From the NCBI GenBank assembly GCA_902535165.1, contig CACASE010000003.1, forward strand, positions 57,550 through 121,549: a stretch of DNA of 64,000 nucleotides. Direction: 5' to 3'. The notes beneath the pieces are model-generated. The model was not told where the DNA came from. It saw nothing but the letters and a program-made list of their open reading frames with translations, and searched no databases. The DNA is from an uncultured Bacteroidota bacterium. GTDB lineage: Bacteria > Bacteroidota > Bacteroidia > Flavobacteriales > Flavobacteriaceae. Below, piece by piece: positions 10,263-20,337 of this stretch. Position 1 is the first letter of the stretch. Each line of letters begins with the position of its first letter. The position numbers were made by a program, and so were the translations under genes.

Positions 10263-12659
10263 ATGAATATATCATACAAATGGCTAAAAGAACTTCTAGA
10301 TTTTAATCTTTCGGTAAATAATGTTTCGGATTTATTAACAGATATTGGATTAGAAGTTGAAAAAGTAAATGATTATGAATTTCCCTCTACAGATTTATCG
10401 AAATTATTAATTGGATTAGTTAAAGAATCTAAAAAACATCCCAATGCTGACAGATTAAAAGTTACAAAGGTGGATGTTGGAGGAAATGAAGATCTTACAA
10501 TTGTATGTGGTGCTCCAAATGTGAGCGAGGGTCAAAAGGTTGTTGTTGCTCCTGTTGGAACAAATTTAATTACTTCTACAAATGAATCTTTTAAAATTAA
10601 TAAATCTAAAATCAGAGGAATTGAAAGTGAGGGAATGCTTTGTGCTGAGGATGAAATAGGAGTTGGCGATAGTCATGATGGTATCATAGTACTAAATAAA
10701 AAATATAAAATTGGTGATCCAGTATCAAAAGTTTATAAGAAGTATCAAGATAAGATATTTGAAATTGCATTGACGCCAAATCGTTGCGATGCAATAAGTC
10801 ACTATGGTGTAGCTAGAGATTTATCTGCAGCTCTTTCATATAGAAATGATAAAAAATATGAGTTGATACTTCCATCTGTTTTAAATTATTCAAACCTTAA
10901 ATTATCTCCAGGTGTTATTGTTGACATTAAAGATTCTAGTTTGTGTAATAGATTTTGCGGATTAGTAATTAAAGGAATTAAAATCAAACCATCTTCTGAA
11001 GAAATCAAAAATAAACTTGTTTCAATTGGCCTTAAACCTATAAATAATGTAGTTGATATAACTAATCTGGTAATGCATGAACTTGGACAACCACTTCATG
11101 CATATGACCTTGATAAAATAAAATCAGGAAGAATTGAAATTAAAACATTAAAAGATAAAACAGTCTTTAAAACTTTAGATGAACAAGAAATAAAGTTGTC
11201 TAAGAATGATTTAGTAATTTGTGATGGTGATATTCCAATGTGTTTGGCAGGAGTTTATGGAGGATATGAATATTCTGTAAACAATCAAACTAAAACAATT
11301 TTTCTGGAAAGTGCTTATTTTAATCCCATATCAGTTAGAAAAACTTCAAAAAATCATAGTATAAATACAGACTCCTCCTATAGATTTGAGAGAGGTGTTG
11401 ATATTGAAATGGTTGACTATGCTTTAAAAAGAGCTGCCTCATTGATAAAAGATTCCTGCGATGGAGAAATAATATGTGATATTATTGATGAATATCCATC
11501 AAAAATTGAAGAAAAGAATATTGTTTTAAACTTTCAAAAAATCAATAGTTTGATAGGATATGAAATTGATAAATTAAAAATTAAATCAATTTTAAACTTT
11601 TTAGATTTTAAAATTAATAATGTCACTGATATTTCTGTTGGTATTGAAATACCTAAATATAGACATGATGTGAATAGAGAATGTGATGTTGTGGAAGAAA
11701 TTTTGAGAATTCATGGATATAATAATATTCCTAATGATGAAACTCTCAAGTTTTCATTGTCTACAATAAATAATGATAATAATAAGTTTCAAAATTTAAT
11801 TTCAAATTATCTTTCATCAATTAGTTTTAATGAAATCATGAATAACTCGCTTGTTCAAAATGAACATGATAGTTCTAGTTCTGAAATAGTGAAATTGAAA
11901 AACTCTATAAGCAACGATATTTCAATTATGAGAACAAACTTGTTAGATGGTTTTTTAAAGGCTATTTCATACAACATTAATAGAAAGTCCGTAAAAAATA
12001 ATTTTTACGAATTTGGGTCTGTATATGGTTATAAATTAAATAGTTATACTGAAAGTAAAAGACTCGGTATAGCTATTAATGGAGATATAGTTGAAAAATC
12101 ATGGTCAAATAAATCATTCCCAGCACAGATTTTTTATTTAAAAAATGTTGTTCTAAATATTCTTAAATTGTTTAAAATATCATATTCAGAACACTTAAAT
12201 AATGATAGATTAACCTTAAAAAACGGTGATTCAACTATTGCGGAAATCCGATCAGTTTCATCTCATAAGCTAAAGGATTTTGGAATTAAATCAAATGTTT
12301 TTTTTGCATTGATTGATATTGATTTATTATTTTCAAAAATTAAACCTAATTTCTTTAATGTAAAATCTGTTTCAAAATATCCCAAAGTAGTTCGAGATTT
12401 CTCATTTTTAGTTGAGGATGATGTACTTTTTTCTAAAATGAAAAACACTATTCTCTCCATAGATCCTAATATTATTGGGGATATTAAATTAGGTGACTCA
12501 TACAGACCTGATAAATCAAATGGAAAAAAATCATATTCCTTTTCCGTTACTATTAATCCATCTGAAGGAACGCTTAGTGACAAACAAATAAAGAGAATTA
12601 GTGATAAGATTGTTAAAAGTGTCTCTAAGGAATTTAATGCAGTTTTAAGAGATCAATAA
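10263..12659 (+). CDS. pheT: Phenylalanyl-tRNA synthetase beta subunit
   Basis: Full-length PheT: N-terminal EMAP/tRNA-binding domain (HPNADRLKVTKVDVG, CGAPNV), B5 and FDX-ACB domains (YPKVVRDFSFLVEDDV). Confidence 0.95.
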   Translation: MNISYKWLKELLDFNLSVNNVSDLLTDIGLEVEKVNDYEFPSTDLSKLLIGLVKESKKHPNADRLKVTKVDVGGNEDLTIVCGAPNVSEGQKVVVAPVGTNLITSTNESFKINKSKIRGIESEGMLCAEDEIGVGDSHDGIIVLNKKYKIGDPVSKVYKKYQDKIFEIALTPNRCDAISHYGVARDLSAALSYRNDKKYELILPSVLNYSNLKLSPGVIVDIKDSSLCNRFCGLVIKGIKIKPSSEEIKNKLVSIGLKPINNVVDITNLVMHELGQPLHAYDLDKIKSGRIEIKTLKDKTVFKTLDEQEIKLSKNDLVICDGDIPMCLAGVYGGYEYSVNNQTKTIFLESAYFNPISVRKTSKNHSINTDSSYRFERGVDIEMVDYALKRAASLIKDSCDGEIICDIIDEYPSKIEEKNIVLNFQKINSLIGYEIDKLKIKSILNFLDFKINNVTDISVGIEIPKYRHDVNRECDVVEEILRIHGYNNIPNDETLKFSLSTINNDNNKFQNLISNYLSSISFNEIMNNSLVQNEHDSSSSEIVKLKNSISNDISIMRTNLLDGFLKAISYNINRKSVKNNFYEFGSVYGYKLNSYTESKRLGIAINGDIVEKSWSNKSFPAQIFYLKNVVLNILKLFKISYSEHLNNDRLTLKNGDSTIAEIRSVSSHKLKDFGIKSNVFFALIDIDLLFSKIKPNFFNVKSVSKYPKVVRDFSFLVEDDVLFSKMKNTILSIDPNIIGDIKLGDSYRPDKSNGKKSYSFSVTINPSEGTLSDKQIKRISDKIVKSVSKEFNAVLRDQ

Positions 12660-14254
12660 ATTAGATCCCTTTGTTCATTCACCTTGGGATCATTTAAGTA
12701 GTCTCCAAATTTCATTAATTTGTCTATATATCCTTTAGTTCCAATTTCAAAAACTCTATTTCCTACTGAATTAGCAAATTCAAAGTCTTGTGTTGTTAGT
12801 ATAATATTGCCTTTGAACTTAATCAATGAATTATTCAGTGCAGTTATTGTTTCTAAATCAAGATGATTAGTTGGGTCATCAAATAGTAAAAAATTAGACT
12901 TTTCCATCATCATTTTAGACAACATACACCTAACTTTTTCACCACCAGATAATACTTTACAAGATTTTAAAGCTTCATCTCCACTAAAAATCATTTTACC
13001 CAAAAAACCTCTAATGTAGTCTTCTTTTCTTTCTTCATCATCATTAGTCCATTGTCTTAACCAATCAATTAGATTCATATCATTATCAAAATATGAATCA
13101 TTATCGTTTGGTATAAATGATTTAGAGATGGTACTACCCCATTTAATTGAATTGTTATTATTTTCAATTAATATAGTTTGATAAAAATTTGAAGTTATTT
13201 TTGAATCTTTTGAGAATAGAACTAACTTATCTTCCTTATTTAAAATCAAATTTAAATTTTTTATATCATCGCTAAAACTTAGATTTTCAATGGTTAAAAT
13301 TTGGTCACCAGAATCCCTTTTTTTATCAAAAATAATTCCTGGATATCTTCTTGATGATGGTCTAATTTCTTCAATATTTAATTTTTCAATCATTTTCTTT
13401 CTTGACGTGGCTTGTTTAGACTTTGCTACGTTTGCACTAAATCTTGCAATAAAATCTTCAAGCTCTTTTTTCTTCTCTTCAGCCTTTTTATTTTGTTGAG
13501 CTTTTTGCTTTAAAGCAAGTTGACTTGATTGATACCAAAATGAATAATTTCCTGTGTAGTGAGATATTTTACCAAAATCTATATCAGAAATATGCGTACA
13601 TACAGAGTCAAGAAAATGTCTGTCGTGTGATACAACAATCACTGTATTTTCGTAATTAATAAGAAAATTTTGAAGCCAATTAATAGTTTCAAAGTCAAGA
13701 TTATTTGTCGGTTCATCCATGATTAGGATATCAGGATTTCCAAATAAAGCTTGAGCTAGAAGAACTCTAACTTTTATTTTAGGCTCAATTTCTGACATTT
13801 TTGTGTAGTGTAAATCTTCTGAAACACCAAGTTGGGATAAAAGTGAGGCAGCATCACTTTCAGCATTCCATCCATCCATTTCTTCATATTTATTTTGTAA
13901 TTCACCCACTCTTACACCATCATCGTCATTAAAGTCAGATTTTGAATATAAATCATCCATTTCTTTTTTAATCTCAAATAAAACTCTGTTACCCATAATA
14001 GTGGTTTTTAATGTTTCATGTTCATCGAATTCATTCTGATTTTGTTCAAGTACTGAAAGCCTTCTATTAGGCTCAATAAACACATTTCCACTGTTAGGGT
14101 TAATTTTTCCAGAGAGTATTTTTAAAAAAGTAGATTTACCAGATCCATTAGCTCCTATTATTCCATAACAATTACCTTTTTTAAACGTTACATTCACTTC
14201 ATCAAAAAGTACTCTTTTCCCAAACTGAACAGATAAGTTCGTAGTGCTAATCAT
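12653..14254 (-). CDS. ABC-F family ATPase (YbiT-like)
   Basis: Two ABC domains: Walker A GANGSGKST and DEPTNNLD in NBD1; LSGGEK and DDPTNHLD in NBD2. ORF-track TTG start at 14266 overlaps a TATTTTTG box, so ATG at 14254 preferred. Confidence 0.9.
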   Translation of the reverse strand: MISTTNLSVQFGKRVLFDEVNVTFKKGNCYGIIGANGSGKSTFLKILSGKINPNSGNVFIEPNRRLSVLEQNQNEFDEHETLKTTIMGNRVLFEIKKEMDDLYSKSDFNDDDGVRVGELQNKYEEMDGWNAESDAASLLSQLGVSEDLHYTKMSEIEPKIKVRVLLAQALFGNPDILIMDEPTNNLDFETINWLQNFLINYENTVIVVSHDRHFLDSVCTHISDIDFGKISHYTGNYSFWYQSSQLALKQKAQQNKKAEEKKKELEDFIARFSANVAKSKQATSRKKMIEKLNIEEIRPSSRRYPGIIFDKKRDSGDQILTIENLSFSDDIKNLNLILNKEDKLVLFSKDSKITSNFYQTILIENNNNSIKWGSTISKSFIPNDNDSYFDNDMNLIDWLRQWTNDDEERKEDYIRGFLGKMIFSGDEALKSCKVLSGGEKVRCMLSKMMMEKSNFLLFDDPTNHLDLETITALNNSLIKFKGNIILTTQDFEFANSVGNRVFEIGTKGYIDKLMKFGDYLNDPKVNEQRDLIY

Positions 14255-14263
14255 AATTTTTGC

Positions 14264-14271
14264 CAAAAATA
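14264..14271 (-). promoter_or_regulatory. -7 box TATTTTTG for ABC-F gene
   Basis: TAnnTTTG on the minus strand, 9 nt before ATG 14254. Confidence 0.45.
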
Positions 14272-14326
14272 ATAATTTGGTTGCATGCGATTTACATTTT
14301 GCATAAATAATTTTTAATTTAATTGT

Positions 14327-15262
14327 ATGTTTTTTAGATTTTTTTTACTAATTGTTATTTTAACATCATGTACCAGTAATGAAAACACTTTTTTTGGAGG
14401 AAAAATATTAAACCCATCTTCTGAAAAACTTTCTTTATATAAGAATGATAGTTTAATTGGTGAAAGCATAATAGATTCTAATGGAAATTTTCAAATTATT
14501 ATTGATTCAATAAGTTCTGGATTATTTAATTTTTATCATGACCCTGAGTTCCAATACATAATCTTAGAAAAAAATGATAGCCTAAAAATTAGATTAAATA
14601 CATTAGATTTTGATGAATCTTTAGTCTATACAGGCTTCGGATCTGGAAAAAATAATTTTTTAATGGATGTTTTTTTAAAAAGTGAACAAGATGAGGATTT
14701 TATTAACTCAAATTTGAATTTAGAATTTGATCAATATAAAAGATTAGTAGATTCTTTATATACAAATCAATTTAATTCATTCAATAAATATTTATCGGAG
14801 AATGAAATATCAATACTGAGTCAAGATATTATATCCTCTGCAATATTATACCCATATCTTTCAAAAATTCACTCATTCATCATACGAAATAATATTTCAC
14901 CTGAGGAACAGTTTATTTTATTTAAACCATATAATTTAAATATTGATTATAACTTGAAATTTCTTGGATATTTCAAACCATATATTGATTTTATATATTT
15001 AGATATTTACAATAAAGTTAAAAATGAAAAAAATTTTAATTCTCTTGCAGAGTTTAATCAAAGGAGATTGATAAAAACGGATGAAATTATAACCTCAGCT
15101 CTAGTAAAGGAAAGAGTTCTTAGATTCCATGCAGTAGGGTTTTTACTTCAAAAACAACATGATTCTATCAATAGAGCTTTTTTAAAAACTTTCACTAAAG
15201 TTTCTAAAAATGAATCAATAAATAAAGAGATATTTAATCTTTACGAAAGTTTAAAAGAATAA
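14327..15262 (+). CDS. Lipoprotein with DUF4369-like N-terminal region, no thioredoxin domain
   Basis: Lipobox ILTSC; beta-rich segment (GGKILNPSSEKLSLYKNDSLIGESIIDSNGNFQI) typical of Bacteroidetes DUF4369 proteins. Confidence 0.55.
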   Translation: MFFRFFLLIVILTSCTSNENTFFGGKILNPSSEKLSLYKNDSLIGESIIDSNGNFQIIIDSISSGLFNFYHDPEFQYIILEKNDSLKIRLNTLDFDESLVYTGFGSGKNNFLMDVFLKSEQDEDFINSNLNLEFDQYKRLVDSLYTNQFNSFNKYLSENEISILSQDIISSAILYPYLSKIHSFIIRNNISPEEQFILFKPYNLNIDYNLKFLGYFKPYIDFIYLDIYNKVKNEKNFNSLAEFNQRRLIKTDEIITSALVKERVLRFHAVGFLLQKQHDSINRAFLKTFTKVSKNESINKEIFNLYESLKE

Positions 15263-15263
15263 G

Positions 15264-15920
15264 TTATTTATTTCCTTTTTTATAATCTTCAAGAAATTTT
15301 TCTAAACCAATATCAGTCAAAGGGTGGTTCAACAGACTTTTAATTGATTTAAGAGGTGTAGTAACTATGTCAGCACCAATTTTGGCACAATCAATAATGT
15401 GCATTGGTCCTCTTATGGAAGCTGCTAATATTTCTGTTTCAAAATTATAGTTGTCAAAAATCATTCTTATTTCTGAAATCAAGTCTATACCATTTGAGGA
15501 TATATCATCAATTCTTCCAATAAAAGGTGAAATATAAGTAGCTCCTGCTTTAGCAGCTAACAATGCTTGACCTGAGGAAAAAATAAGGGTACAATTTGTT
15601 TTGATTCCATTTTCAGAAAAGTATTTTATTGCTTTGATTCCCTCTGATATCATTGGAACTTTTACTACAATTTGTTCATGTAAAGCTGCCAACTCTTTTC
15701 CTTCTTTAACAATACCATCAAAATCAGTTGAAATAACTTCTGCAGAAACATCACCAGTTACAATTTCGCAAATTTTTTTATAATGATTAATTATGTTTTG
15801 ATTACCAGTAATACCCTCCTTTGCCATTAAGGACGGATTGGTTGTAACACCATCAAGAATTCCAAGGGATTGAGCTTCCTCTATTTCTTTTAAATTAGCA
15901 GTATCGACAAAAAATTTCAT
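15264..15920 (-). CDS. Transaldolase / fructose-6-phosphate aldolase-like (short TalC type)
   Basis: 218 aa; MKFFVDTANLKEIEEA, DGVTTNPSLMAKEG, VKVPM, NCTLIFS, ISPFIGRIDD. Confidence 0.92.
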   Translation of the reverse strand: MKFFVDTANLKEIEEAQSLGILDGVTTNPSLMAKEGITGNQNIINHYKKICEIVTGDVSAEVISTDFDGIVKEGKELAALHEQIVVKVPMISEGIKAIKYFSENGIKTNCTLIFSSGQALLAAKAGATYISPFIGRIDDISSNGIDLISEIRMIFDNYNFETEILAASIRGPMHIIDCAKIGADIVTTPLKSIKSLLNHPLTDIGLEKFLEDYKKGNK

Positions 15921-16727
15921 TTATAGTTTATTGTATTTAATTAATATTTTTTCAAAAATGAGATCAGGTAATAATTTTTTTAAAATTATTGAAAACTTTT
16001 GGAATCTTGTACCTATGACATAATGTATTTTTGGTTTTTTCTTATTAATAATTTTATAAACTAATACAGCAATCATTTTTGGATCACTTCCAGCTTTTTC
16101 AACATGATCATTCATTTTTTTCCATAGTCTGTAGTATTTGTTGAAGTATAAAGAATTTTTATCGTTAAATGAATCTATCCTTCTTTTAACAATATCAGTC
16201 TTAAAATCACCAGGAGCAATATTTACAATGTTTATATTAAAATCTTTAACTTCCATCCTTACAGATTCTGTTATAATTTCTAATGCACTTTTTGATGCAC
16301 AGTAAATTCCTCTAAAGGGGAGTCCAATGTATGCAGCTATTGATGTTATGTTTATTATTAACCCTCCCCCATTCTTTCTCATAATTGGTAAAACTTGTTT
16401 TATCATTTCTAGGGGGCCAAAAAAATTTGTTTTAAATAAACTTTCTACATCTGATAAGCTTGATTCTTCAATTGGTCCAGTGAATCCAATACCCGCATTA
16501 TTAATTAATATATCTATTTTACCTTCTTTTTGAAAAACATAATTTAGACATTCAGAAATATCATTTTTGATATTAATGTTTGACTTAATCAAATTAATAG
16601 TACTGTTTTTATAGTTAGATGGATTTCTTGATGTTCCGTAAACTTTATAATTTTTCTGGATTAAATACTCACCTATTGTCTTACCGATTCCTGAGGATGC
16701 ACCCGTAATTAAAACAATTTTTGTCAT
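15921..16727 (-). CDS. Short-chain dehydrogenase/reductase
   Basis: TGASSGIGK nucleotide-binding motif, NNAGIG, YCASK catalytic motif. Confidence 0.9.
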   Translation of the reverse strand: MTKIVLITGASSGIGKTIGEYLIQKNYKVYGTSRNPSNYKNSTINLIKSNINIKNDISECLNYVFQKEGKIDILINNAGIGFTGPIEESSLSDVESLFKTNFFGPLEMIKQVLPIMRKNGGGLIINITSIAAYIGLPFRGIYCASKSALEIITESVRMEVKDFNINIVNIAPGDFKTDIVKRRIDSFNDKNSLYFNKYYRLWKKMNDHVEKAGSDPKMIAVLVYKIINKKKPKIHYVIGTRFQKFSIILKKLLPDLIFEKILIKYNKL

Positions 16728-16734
16728 AAAAAAA

Positions 16735-16830
16735 GGGCAAGTAACTTATATCACACCGCTACGACCATATACCCTTGCTGCGTTCCCACCCTGGGGGATT
16801 CAATGGGAGCTGGTTGCATAAGCCCTGCCC
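16735..16830 (-). ncRNA. ffs: Signal recognition particle RNA, bacterial small type (4.5S-like)
   Basis: Reverse complement contains CCCAGGGTGGGAACGCAGCAAGGGTA (GGAA tetraloop and asymmetric loop of SRP domain IV) with terminal complementarity GGGCA.../...TTGCCC. Confidence 0.9.
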
Positions 16831-16834
16831 AATA

Positions 16835-16842
16835 CAAATATA
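16835..16842 (-). promoter_or_regulatory. -7 box TATATTTG for the SRP RNA
   Basis: TATATTTG 4 nt upstream of the GGGC 5' end of the RNA. Confidence 0.65.
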
Positions 16843-16892
16843 GTTATGTTTTAATAAATGTTTAATATTATTTAATTTTATCAAATCATATT

Positions 16893-17906
16893 ATGAGACT
16901 GTTAATTTTCCTTTCAATTCTTGTTTTTTCATGTGGTCAAAATCCCATAGATTATAATATTGTTATTGATTCTAATGATCAAATTCTAACTAAAAATTCT
17001 AATATTAAACTTTCATTAAGTGAAGTTGTCAGTGAAGGTGAATCCTCAGTAAATTTTTTTTTAAATAATAAACCTATTGAGTCTAACATAAATTTGAAGA
17101 GTGCTAAACTAGGAACAAATGAGATTGTGGCTGAAATTATTAATTCAAAATCTAATTTCACAGTATCAAAAAAAATAGATGTTTATACCTCCACTCCTCC
17201 GAGTCTCTATTCATACAAAATTATTAATGAGTATTTTCATGATGTTTCATCTTACACACAAGGTCTAGAGTTTCATAATGGTTTTTTATATGAATCTACA
17301 GGTCTAAATGGTTTTTCTTCGTTAAAAAAAATTGATGTATTCAATAACAAGGTGTTAGAAAAAAGATTTTTAGATAATCAGTATTTTGGTGAGGGACTGA
17401 CTATAATTAATAATAAAATTTTACAACTAACCTGGAAAAATAAAATTGGTTTTATTTATGATTTGAATTCTCTTGAAATGTTAGGTTCATTTGATTATGA
17501 AGATAGTACTGAAGGATGGGGTTTAGCAAATGATGGTAAAAGCATATTTAAATCTGATGGAACTGAAAGAATATGGATTTTAGACCCCAAAACATATGAG
17601 GAAATTGATTTTATTGAAGTTGTAACTAACAATAAAAAAATTAAAGACATTAATGAATTAGAGATTGTTGATAATAAAATTTATGCAAATAGTTACCAAC
17701 TTAATAATGATATAGGTTTAATTATTGATAAGGCTACAGGTGCTGTAAATGGTGTTATTAATTTTGAAGGATTGAGAGATAGGGTAAAACAACATCCTGA
17801 GCTCGATGTTTTAAATGGGATAGCTTACAACAAGGACAGAAAAACTTTTTTTGTCACCGGAAAAAAATGGGATAAAATATTTGAGATTGAAATCTTTAAG
17901 CAATAA
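16893..17906 (+). CDS. Glutaminyl-peptide cyclotransferase (bacterial beta-propeller type) lipoprotein
   Basis: [46 protein letters not shown]; lipobox LVFSC. Confidence 0.88.
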   Translation: MRLLIFLSILVFSCGQNPIDYNIVIDSNDQILTKNSNIKLSLSEVVSEGESSVNFFLNNKPIESNINLKSAKLGTNEIVAEIINSKSNFTVSKKIDVYTSTPPSLYSYKIINEYFHDVSSYTQGLEFHNGFLYESTGLNGFSSLKKIDVFNNKVLEKRFLDNQYFGEGLTIINNKILQLTWKNKIGFIYDLNSLEMLGSFDYEDSTEGWGLANDGKSIFKSDGTERIWILDPKTYEEIDFIEVVTNNKKIKDINELEIVDNKIYANSYQLNNDIGLIIDKATGAVNGVINFEGLRDRVKQHPELDVLNGIAYNKDRKTFFVTGKKWDKIFEIEIFKQ

Positions 17907-19170
17907 AAAGAGGTCTACTTAACATAAATTCATTAACCTCATTTTTTATTTTTTTTATCATTTCCGTATTGTTATAATTAATCATAACATTATCAATTAA
18001 TTCAACAATTTTTTCCATGTCCTTTTCTTTTAACCCTCTAGTTGTTATCGCTGGTGTTCCAAACCTGATACCAGATGTTACAAAAGGAGATTTGTCATCA
18101 AAAGGAACCATATTCTTATTTGCAGTAATATCAGCTAAAACTAATGCTTTTTCAGCGTCTTTTCCAGTTATATTTTTATTTCTCAAATCGATTAGCATCA
18201 TATGATTGTCTGTTCCATTAGAAATAATATTATATCCTCTTTTGACTAGCTCTTTTGACATTGAATCTGCGTTCATTTTAACTTGAGTAATGTAGTTTAA
18301 AAATGAATCCTGTAAAGCTTCACCGAATGCAATACCTTTTGCACCAATTATGTGCTCAAGTGGTCCACCCTGATTTCCAGGAAATACAGCTAGATCAACA
18401 AGATTTGACATCATCTTTAATTTCCCACTTTTAAACTTAATGCCAAATGGGTTTTCAAAATCTTTTCCTATTAAAATTAGACCTCCTCTTGGCCCTCTTA
18501 GGGTTTTGTGAGTAGTTGTCGTTACTGCATGACAATGTGGAATAGGACTGTTTAATAAACCTTTAGCGATTAAACCTGATGGATGTGAAATATCAGCTAA
18601 TAAAAAAGCACCAACTGAGTCAGCAATTTCTCTAAATTTTTTAAAATCCATGTCTCTTGAATAGGCTGAAGCACCTGCTATGATCATATTTGGCTTCTCT
18701 TTTTTTGCTATATCATTTATTTTATCATAGTTAAGTAATCCAGTTTCTTTTTCTACCCCATAAAATGATGTTTTATAAAAAGTACCTGAAAAATTTACGC
18801 TTGACCCATGAGTTAAATGTCCACCATGTGCAAGGTCAAAACCTAATAATTTATCACCTGGCTTCAGAAATGCATGAAAAACTGCTGCATTAGCTTGACT
18901 TCCTGAATGCGGCTGAACATTAGCATATTCAGCTCCAAACAATACTTTTGCTTTGTCAATTGCAATATTTTCAATCTCATCAACAACTTCGCAACCCCCA
19001 TAATACCTTTTTCCAGGGTAGCCTTCTGCATACTTATTTGTTAAAACTGAGCCGCAGGCGCTCATGACGTCAGGGCTTGTAAAATTTTCAGAAGCAATCA
19101 ATTCAATTCCAGATAGTTGTCTTTGCTCCTCTTTTTTTATTAAATCAAAAATTTTTTTGGTATTACTCAT
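17896..19170 (-). CDS. glyA: Serine hydroxymethyltransferase
   Basis: [46 protein letters not shown]. Confidence 0.96.
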   Translation of the reverse strand: MSNTKKIFDLIKKEEQRQLSGIELIASENFTSPDVMSACGSVLTNKYAEGYPGKRYYGGCEVVDEIENIAIDKAKVLFGAEYANVQPHSGSQANAAVFHAFLKPGDKLLGFDLAHGGHLTHGSSVNFSGTFYKTSFYGVEKETGLLNYDKINDIAKKEKPNMIIAGASAYSRDMDFKKFREIADSVGAFLLADISHPSGLIAKGLLNSPIPHCHAVTTTTHKTLRGPRGGLILIGKDFENPFGIKFKSGKLKMMSNLVDLAVFPGNQGGPLEHIIGAKGIAFGEALQDSFLNYITQVKMNADSMSKELVKRGYNIISNGTDNHMMLIDLRNKNITGKDAEKALVLADITANKNMVPFDDKSPFVTSGIRFGTPAITTRGLKEKDMEKIVELIDNVMINYNNTEMIKKIKNEVNEFMLSRPLFIA

Positions 19171-19201
19171 CAGGTAGAATATTTTATATAAAGATACTTA
19201 T

Positions 19202-19209
19202 TAACTTTG
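19202..19209 (+). promoter_or_regulatory. -7 box TAACTTTG, 4 nt before smpB GTG start
   Basis: TAnnTTTG at fixed short distance to start. Confidence 0.5.
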
Positions 19210-19213
19210 CTTA

Positions 19214-19651
19214 GTGCAAGAGATTATTAACATACAAAATAAAAAAGTTAGTTATAAGTACCATGTTCAAAAAAAATATGTTGCAGGCATGGTTCTAACA
19301 GGTTTACAAATTAAATCAATTCGATCAAAAAAAGTCAATATTGATTATGCTTATTGTTCATTTGATTCAAATGAATTGTTTTTACATAATGTAAACTTTG
19401 AGAATTCTATATCTAATAGCAAAAATGACACGATCAAGCTATTGCTAAATAAAAGAGAATTAAACAAAATTGAGAAAGAATCAATGGCGCCAGGCTTGAC
19501 AATTATTCCTCTTAAAATTTTTCTTTCACAAAATAGCTTTGCTAAAATTCAAATCGGTATTTCAAAAGGAAAGAAGAATTATGATAAGCGTCAGTCCATA
19601 AAGCAAAGAGAGGCTAAAGTTAAAATTGGCAGATTAATGAAAAAAAATTAG
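19214..19651 (+). CDS. smpB: SsrA-binding protein
   Basis: NKKVSYKYHVQKKYVAGMVLTGLQIKSIRSKKVNI, GLTIIPLKIF, GISKGKKNYDKRQ. GTG start. Confidence 0.92.
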   Translation: MQEIINIQNKKVSYKYHVQKKYVAGMVLTGLQIKSIRSKKVNIDYAYCSFDSNELFLHNVNFENSISNSKNDTIKLLLNKRELNKIEKESMAPGLTIIPLKIFLSQNSFAKIQIGISKGKKNYDKRQSIKQREAKVKIGRLMKKN

Positions 19652-20289
19652 ATTTTATTTTTTAACATTGGAACGAAGTTAAATTTTCCAAGATTTTTTT
19701 TTGAATAATTATTATCACCCTCTTTTTTTACTAAAAACATTTCCTGTTCCTTCAATCCAACAGGAATGATCATTTTTCCATTTATACTTAATTGTTTTAA
19801 GAGCTCAGACGGAATATCAGGACAACCTGCAGTAACTAAAATTTTATCAAAAGGTGCATTTTCATTTAATCCTAGATATCCATCAGACCATTTAATTTCC
19901 TCTGGATACATATTTAATTTTGATAAAGTTTTTTTTGCTTTTCTGTGAAGATCAAAGATTCTTTCTACGGTATATACCTTTGATTTCATATAAATTAAAA
20001 TTGATGTTTGATATCCAGAGCCTGTACCTATTTCTAAAACTTTATCATTTGGAATAATATTTAATGATTGAGTTTGAAATGCAACTGTATATGGTTGGGA
20101 AATTGTTTGATTATTTGTTATTGGAAAAGCTTTGTCATCATATGCATAATCCTGAAAATCCTTGTCCATAAAAAAATGTCTTGGAATATTGATAATAGCT
20201 TCAAGGACTCCCTTATCTTTTATACCTTTAGAAACAAGTTTTTCAACTAATCTTTTTCTCTTACCTTTTTGTTTTATAGAATCGTACAA
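19648..20289 (-). CDS. pcm: Protein-L-isoaspartate O-methyltransferase
   Basis: IPRHFFMD, AFPITNNQTISQPYTVAFQT, VLEIGTGSGYQTSIL, ILVTAGCPDIP. Confidence 0.92.
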   Translation of the reverse strand: MYDSIKQKGKRKRLVEKLVSKGIKDKGVLEAIINIPRHFFMDKDFQDYAYDDKAFPITNNQTISQPYTVAFQTQSLNIIPNDKVLEIGTGSGYQTSILIYMKSKVYTVERIFDLHRKAKKTLSKLNMYPEEIKWSDGYLGLNENAPFDKILVTAGCPDIPSELLKQLSINGKMIIPVGLKEQEMFLVKKEGDNNYSKKNLGKFNFVPMLKNKI

Positions 20290-20324
20290 AATTTATGTTT
20301 CTTTAAAAAAAAATTAAATATATG

Positions 20325-20332
20325 TAAATTTG
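20325..20332 (+). promoter_or_regulatory. -7 box TAAATTTG, 5 nt before Gfo/Idh/MocA gene
   Basis: TAnnTTTG followed by GAAAAT then ATGATTAAAGTTGG. Confidence 0.5.
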
Positions 20333-20337
20333 AAAAT

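Noticed and set aside
20269-20337. N-terminal extension of the Gfo/Idh/MocA oxidoreductase (MFYRIVQNLCFFKKKLNICKFEN)
   Set aside because: Overlaps pcm and spans a TAAATTTG promoter box; the Rossmann fold starts at M20338.
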